Shown piece by piece: positions 59,723 to 64,000 of a stretch of DNA of 64,000 nucleotides. The translations under genes were made by a program, and so were the position numbers. The DNA lies in contig NZ_SOAY01000010.1 of NCBI RefSeq assembly GCF_004364165.1, forward strand, positions 124,001 to 188,000, given 5' to 3'. The stretch is from Maribacter spongiicola (GTDB lineage: Bacteria > Bacteroidota > Bacteroidia > Flavobacteriales > Flavobacteriaceae). The notes beneath the pieces were generated by a model. That model did not search any database, was not told the origin of the DNA, and saw nothing but the letters and a program-made list of their open reading frames with translations. Every line of letters begins with the position of its first letter. Position 1 is the stretch's first letter.

Positions 59723-62125
59723 TTATTCAAGACGTTCGCGTTCTATTTTATCTATATCTCGCTGGTTATCTTCTAAGCGAAAATTACCAAAGTTGTAGGT
59801 GAAGCCAAATTTTACATATTGGGTTTCTTCGACTGCCAAGTAGCGATTATTTTGATTTAAGTATTGAGAAGAACTATAGGCATTATATTTTCCAAGAAGG
59901 TCATTTGCACTAACGCTTAATACAGCTCTATTATCTAAAAATGATTTTCTTAATCCTATGGTTAAATTTGCAGTCTCATCTTGGATAAAAGATCCTTCTA
60001 ACCAACCCGTAAGGTACACAATACCTAACTCGCCCTTAAAACTACCATCATTAGAAAGGGTTATATAGTTGGTAATATCAATATATGCACCATTAAGTTC
60101 ATTGGTGTATGAAAATGCATCGCTTTGGGAAGCTATAAAAGTTTCTTCTTCATGAAAGAAAGACATATAGCTGTACAAATACCAATTATTTGTAATTGAC
60201 TTACCATAGGTAAAATCGAAACCGTAAGAAGTACTTCCTAGTACATTTTGGAAATTATCGGTTAATACAAAATCAGTGTTGTTTTGAAAAGTAAGATCCG
60301 AAATATACCTGCCATTATCACGGTAGTAAAAATCAAAAAAATACTCTTGATTTAGCGTATAGTTTAAATTAAAGTTATGAATAAAACTTGGTATCAAATT
60401 AGGATTGCCCTCTACAAAAATACGCTCATTACTATATGTTCTAAACGGATTTAAATTCTCATACCTGGGGCGTTGTACCTTTCTGGCATAATCAAAAGAT
60501 AGACTATGGTGGTCATTGATATTGTGCAGAATATACAATGAAGGGAAAAGTTCAAAATAACTAAGCTCATTAATGTTTGATACATTTACAGACACTCCCG
60601 TGCTTTCTGTTTGTTCTGCACGTAACCCTGTTTTTATACTCCATTTATCCCAGTCTTTCGAAAGGCTAAAATAACCCGCATACACACTTTCGTCATAGGT
60701 ATAGTCATCAGAAAGATTGGGTATAAACTGCGTACCATTATTCTGTAGAAAATAATCTAATCTACTTTCAGAATCAATAAAAGAACCTTTTGCCCCTGTT
60801 TCAAAAAATACGCTGCCAAAATAATCACTATAATCTATTTGAGCGGTCTTTATTTCTATCTGTTGATCGGCAATAGTCGAGAAATTAAAATCGCGCAGAA
60901 ATGAGCCACTAGGCTGAAAATAATCTGAGTTTACATCTTGATTTCGGTCTAAACCAAAATTTGTATAGTGTGCATTTACAGTTAAATTTCCTTGGTCTTT
61001 AAATTTATGTTTAAAAGTAAGGTCGCCCGAAATATTATGCTTTTGTTCACTTAAAAAACTGTTTGATGTAAAAATTGAATCTAAAACCCCTACGCTGTTT
61101 TTAATGGTAGTTTCCTGAAAAAAATCAGCATCCTTTTTTGGTTGATACTGTGCGTTGCTTGTTAAGCTTAGGGAGTTCTTTTCGTTAAATTGATAATCTA
61201 CCGATACCCCTGCGCTATGGGTATTAGTACGTATTACTTGATCAAAATCTGTATCCCAAATAGAAGTAATACCGGTATTATCCATAAAATTGGTATTGCT
61301 CAAAGTATTCTTGAACTCCTTCTTTGGGGTGTAATTGTAACTTGCGTTTACATTTAACTTTTTTGTCTTATAAAAATGTGATGTTCCAAAATTGTACTTC
61401 GGAAACACCCCTTGCGTATACCCTGCATTTACATTGCCTTTATAGCCTACAGAAAGGTTTTTACTGGTGACAATATTCAAAATAGAACCACCTTCGGCGT
61501 CATAACTTGCTGGCGGATTATGAATAACCTCAATAGATTTTATATTCTCGCCTTGGTAGTTTTCTAACAGACTTCTAACCTCTTCTGAAGACAATTGCAC
61601 TTTACGGTTATTGATATAAACCGTTGTTACTTGATTTCTTACTTTCAACTCATCATTCATCATAATGACTCCTGGTGTTTGACGAAGAATATCCCAAGAG
61701 CTGTTCTGAGAGATAACCGTGTTTTCGACATTGAAAACAATTCGGTCAACTTCTCTTTTTACAACTGGTTTATTACTAATAACTGTAACTTCATTTAATT
61801 GTTCTGCCTGCTCCTCTATAATCAAAGCGCCTATTTTAGTGTCTTTAACTATCTCAATAGCTAAATTTTCTGAAGTTTGACCTACATAAGATGCTTTTAA
61901 AAAATAGAGACCCTCTGCTATATCAGAGAATAAAAAAGCACCATTTTCGTCTGCAGATGTGCCTTTTACCAATACAGAATCTGATACGTTCGATATAAAA
62001 ACAGAAGCAAACGCTACGGGTGATTGATATTGATTCTTGACTTCTCCTTTTAATTCAAAGGTTTGACCAAAAATAACATGGGTCATTGCTAAAAATAAGA
62101 ATATAATGGTGGTTAGTAGTTTCAA
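59723..62125 (-). CDS. Outer-membrane beta-barrel protein (OMP_b-brl_3 type), paralogue B
   Basis: 800 residues with the same order as paralogue A: signal peptide (near VIFGQT), regulatory-like sandwich, plug-like segment (IKSIEVIHNPPASYDAEGG), barrel ending FTYNFGN and a charged tail (DNQRDIDKIERERLE). Shared text such as GVFPKYNFGTSHFYKTKK against GVLPKHTLGTDHFFKGKK shows recent duplication followed by divergence. The gap between the two genes is 109 nt. Confidence 0.88.
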   Translation of the reverse strand: MKLLTTIIFLFLAMTHVIFGQTFELKGEVKNQYQSPVAFASVFISNVSDSVLVKGTSADENGAFLFSDIAEGLYFLKASYVGQTSENLAIEIVKDTKIGALIIEEQAEQLNEVTVISNKPVVKREVDRIVFNVENTVISQNSSWDILRQTPGVIMMNDELKVRNQVTTVYINNRKVQLSSEEVRSLLENYQGENIKSIEVIHNPPASYDAEGGSILNIVTSKNLSVGYKGNVNAGYTQGVFPKYNFGTSHFYKTKKLNVNASYNYTPKKEFKNTLSNTNFMDNTGITSIWDTDFDQVIRTNTHSAGVSVDYQFNEKNSLSLTSNAQYQPKKDADFFQETTIKNSVGVLDSIFTSNSFLSEQKHNISGDLTFKHKFKDQGNLTVNAHYTNFGLDRNQDVNSDYFQPSGSFLRDFNFSTIADQQIEIKTAQIDYSDYFGSVFFETGAKGSFIDSESRLDYFLQNNGTQFIPNLSDDYTYDESVYAGYFSLSKDWDKWSIKTGLRAEQTESTGVSVNVSNINELSYFELFPSLYILHNINDHHSLSFDYARKVQRPRYENLNPFRTYSNERIFVEGNPNLIPSFIHNFNLNYTLNQEYFFDFYYRDNGRYISDLTFQNNTDFVLTDNFQNVLGSTSYGFDFTYGKSITNNWYLYSYMSFFHEEETFIASQSDAFSYTNELNGAYIDITNYITLSNDGSFKGELGIVYLTGWLEGSFIQDETANLTIGLRKSFLDNRAVLSVSANDLLGKYNAYSSSQYLNQNNRYLAVEETQYVKFGFTYNFGNFRLEDNQRDIDKIERERLE

Positions 62126-62255
62126 TGGTTATTCGGGGTTGGTGGTCAAATCTAATTAAAAAAACGTTGTAATCCTTTACAATATATGTAATCCAAAGTA
62201 ATCTTTACAATAATAAATACGTAACTGCACTCAAGCTTAGCGCTATAAATTAGAT

Positions 62256-62263
62256 TATATTTG
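62256..62263 (+). promoter_or_regulatory. -7 promoter element of lepA
   Basis: TATATTTG, exact TAnnTTTG match, 65 nt before the lepA ATG. Confidence 0.45.
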
Positions 62264-62328
62264 CAATTGCTCTTTGGTGCCGGGCATTGATCCTGGTTTA
62301 AATTAGCATTATTATTACTGTTACCGCT

Positions 62329-64000
62329 ATGAAAAACATTAGAAATTTCTGCATTATTGCACATATTGACCATGGTAAAAGTACCCTGGCAGACAGACTG
62401 TTAGAGTTTACCGGTTCTGTTACCGATCGAGAAAAGAAAGAACAGTTACTAGACAGTATGGATCTTGAAAGAGAGCGTGGTATCACTATAAAAAGTCATG
62501 CCATACAAATGGAATATACCTATAAGGGCGAGCAATATATTTTAAATCTTATTGATACTCCTGGTCACGTAGATTTTTCATATGAAGTTTCTAGATCAAT
62601 TGCTGCCTGTGAAGGTGCATTGTTAGTGGTAGATGCTGCACAGAGTATTCAAGCTCAAACGATTTCTAACCTATATTTAGCACTAGAAAATGACCTCGAA
62701 ATTATACCCGTTTTAAATAAGGTAGATTTACCAAGTGCCAACCCAGAAGAGGTAACCGATGATATTGTAGATCTTTTAGGTTGTAAAGCCGAAGATGTTA
62801 TACCAGCATCTGCAAAAACAGGTATTGGTATTGAAGAAATATTGAGTGCTATTATTGAGCGTATTCCTGCACCAAAAGGCAACCCAGACGAAGCATTACA
62901 GGCTTTGGTTTTTGATTCTGTTTACAACCCTTTTAGAGGTGTTGAAACTTATTTTCGAGTTATAAACGGTGAAATTAAAAAAGGACAAAAAATAAAATTT
63001 GTAGCAACAGACAAAGACTATTATGCCGATGAGGTAGGCACTTTAAAATTAACTCAAGAAATTAAAAAAAGTGTAAAAGCTGGTGACGTTGGTTATTTAA
63101 TTACTGGAATTAAAGATGCTCGTGAGGTTAAAGTAGGTGATACGATTACTGATGCCGCAAACCCTACTAAAAACCCTATTGGCGGCTTTGAAGATGTAAA
63201 ACCAATGGTATTTGCGGGTATTTATCCGGTTGATACCGATGAGTTTGAAGAGCTACGTGCTTCTATGGAAAAACTACAATTGAACGATGCTTCTCTTGTA
63301 TTTGCACCAGAAAGTAGTGCTGCACTTGGCTTCGGATTTAGATGTGGTTTCTTAGGAATGCTACACATGGAGATTATTCAAGAGCGTTTAGAGCGTGAGT
63401 TCAATATGACGGTAATTACTACGGTACCCAATGTTAGTTACCATGCATTTACGCGTAAAAATCCCGATACTCCAATTGTTGTAAACAACCCAACTGATTT
63501 ACCCGATCCGTCAAGTATTGATCATGTTGAAGAACCTTATATAAAAGCTACCATTATTACGAAAGCTGATTTCGTAGGTAACGTTATGTCTTTGTGTATT
63601 GAAAAGCGTGGTATAATTACCAATCAAACCTATTTGACTACCGAGCGTGTTGAACTTAATTTCGACATGCCTTTGGCAGAAATAGTTTTTGATTTTTATG
63701 ACCGTTTAAAAACAGTTTCTAAAGGGTATGCCTCTTTCGATTACACACCTATAGGCATGCGCCCTTCTAAACTAGTTCGTGTAGATATTTTGTTAAATGC
63801 ACAGCCTGTAGATGCACTTTCTGCTTTATTACATGCTGATAATGCCGTAAATATTGGTAAGAAGATTTGTTCGAAACTAAAAGAACTGATACCAAGACAA
63901 CAGTTTGATATTCCTATTCAAGCTGCTATTGGTGCAAAAATCATCTCTAGAGAGACAACTAAGGCTTTGCGTAAAGATGTAACGGCTAAGTGTTATGGTG
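62329..64000 (+). CDS. lepA: Elongation factor 4 (LepA), 3' end beyond the window
   Basis: 557 codons are present; the family is about 600 residues, so roughly 40 are missing at the right edge. G1 AHIDHGKST (residues 9-17), G2/G3 region [13 protein letters not shown] and [13 protein letters not shown]4 NKVDLP, then the LepA-specific [11 protein letters not shown] and [17 protein letters not shown]. It is a translational GTPase that acts on stalled or mistranslocated ribosomes. Confidence 0.96.
   Translation, partial: MKNIRNFCIIAHIDHGKSTLADRLLEFTGSVTDREKKEQLLDSMDLERERGITIKSHAIQMEYTYKGEQYILNLIDTPGHVDFSYEVSRSIAACEGALLVVDAAQSIQAQTISNLYLALENDLEIIPVLNKVDLPSANPEEVTDDIVDLLGCKAEDVIPASAKTGIGIEEILSAIIERIPAPKGNPDEALQALVFDSVYNPFRGVETYFRVINGEIKKGQKIKFVATDKDYYADEVGTLKLTQEIKKSVKAGDVGYLITGIKDAREVKVGDTITDAANPTKNPIGGFEDVKPMVFAGIYPVDTDEFEELRASMEKLQLNDASLVFAPESSAALGFGFRCGFLGMLHMEIIQERLEREFNMTVITTVPNVSYHAFTRKNPDTPIVVNNPTDLPDPSSIDHVEEPYIKATIITKADFVGNVMSLCIEKRGIITNQTYLTTERVELNFDMPLAEIVFDFYDRLKTVSKGYASFDYTPIGMRPSKLVRVDILLNAQPVDALSALLHADNAVNIGKKICSKLKELIPRQQFDIPIQAAIGAKIISRETTKALRKDVTAKCYG

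Noticed and set aside
1-64000. CRISPR arrays, insertion sequences, integrase genes
   Set aside because: No regularly spaced repeats, transposase or integrase motifs were seen in any frame I read; the only tandem repeat array is the tRNA/GIY-YIG one.

Overview
The window looks like a chromosomal segment of a marine-type member of the Flavobacteriaceae (Bacteroidota). The evidence is low G+C, promoters of the TAnnTTTG (-7) type, several TonB-dependent/outer-membrane beta-barrel proteins with a carboxypeptidase-like N-terminal domain, a TTG-started LolE-like permease, and family assignments such as DUF2652, DUF4202, the YtxH/holin trio and methylmalonyl-CoA epimerase. No species name can be justified from the sequence alone.

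Layout. 1-9800: topoisomerase IB (cut by the left edge), a DUF2652 cyclase-fold protein, Dps, a YtxH/holin/DUF6327-like envelope-stress trio, an aldehyde dehydrogenase followed by a tiny membrane protein, a three-part phosphoesterase/beta-barrel lipoprotein, and an HD plus Pycsar-effector-type membrane protein. 9800-32100: a compact nitrate assimilation island. It holds a fused nitrate reductase/FAD/BFD protein with a rubredoxin-tailed partner, a NarL-type regulator, a porin, an NrtABCD-type ABC importer, a Crp/Fnr regulator, a NarK-type importer, siroheme enzymes (CobA and a Met8-like protein), NirBD, DUF4202 and a NarX-like sensor kinase with a nitrate P-box. Nitrate would cross the outer membrane (porin) and inner membrane (NrtABCD and NarK), be reduced to nitrite and then to ammonium by NirBD, whose siroheme is supplied by the two local enzymes. 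A 16-bp palindrome, TACGTA-W4-TACGTA, sits in front of most of the transcription units.

32150-42780: a two-component system and a set of envelope genes: outer-membrane protein, DUF347, MgtC, DedA and DUF1003 proteins, an LTA-synthase-like enzyme, a lipid kinase and a PAP2 phosphatase. All four transcription units carry the same 11-bp-phased direct repeat CTTTA-N6-CTTTAGA at a fixed distance from a -7-like box, so this reads as one self-regulated envelope lipid/ion stress regulon.

42780-50470: mixed housekeeping and hypothetical genes (NahK-like kinase, TlpA-like thioredoxin, small membrane proteins, a small DNA-binding-like protein, an M14 peptidase). 50550-51482: a tRNA(CAU) gene followed by a tandem array of about 405-410-bp units. 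Each unit consists of a hairpin, a small GIY-YIG nuclease gene and a tRNA-derived remnant whose anticodon loop is replaced by an 18-bp palindrome. This is the most unusual structure in the window. 51600-64000: methylmalonyl-CoA epimerase, RbfA, a LolE-like permease, DusB, a translationally coupled Lgt-like/Tes-like radical-SAM/small membrane protein cassette, two tandem outer-membrane beta-barrel paralogues, and LepA (cut by the right edge).

All family assignments are by eye from motifs. No database search or alignment program was run.
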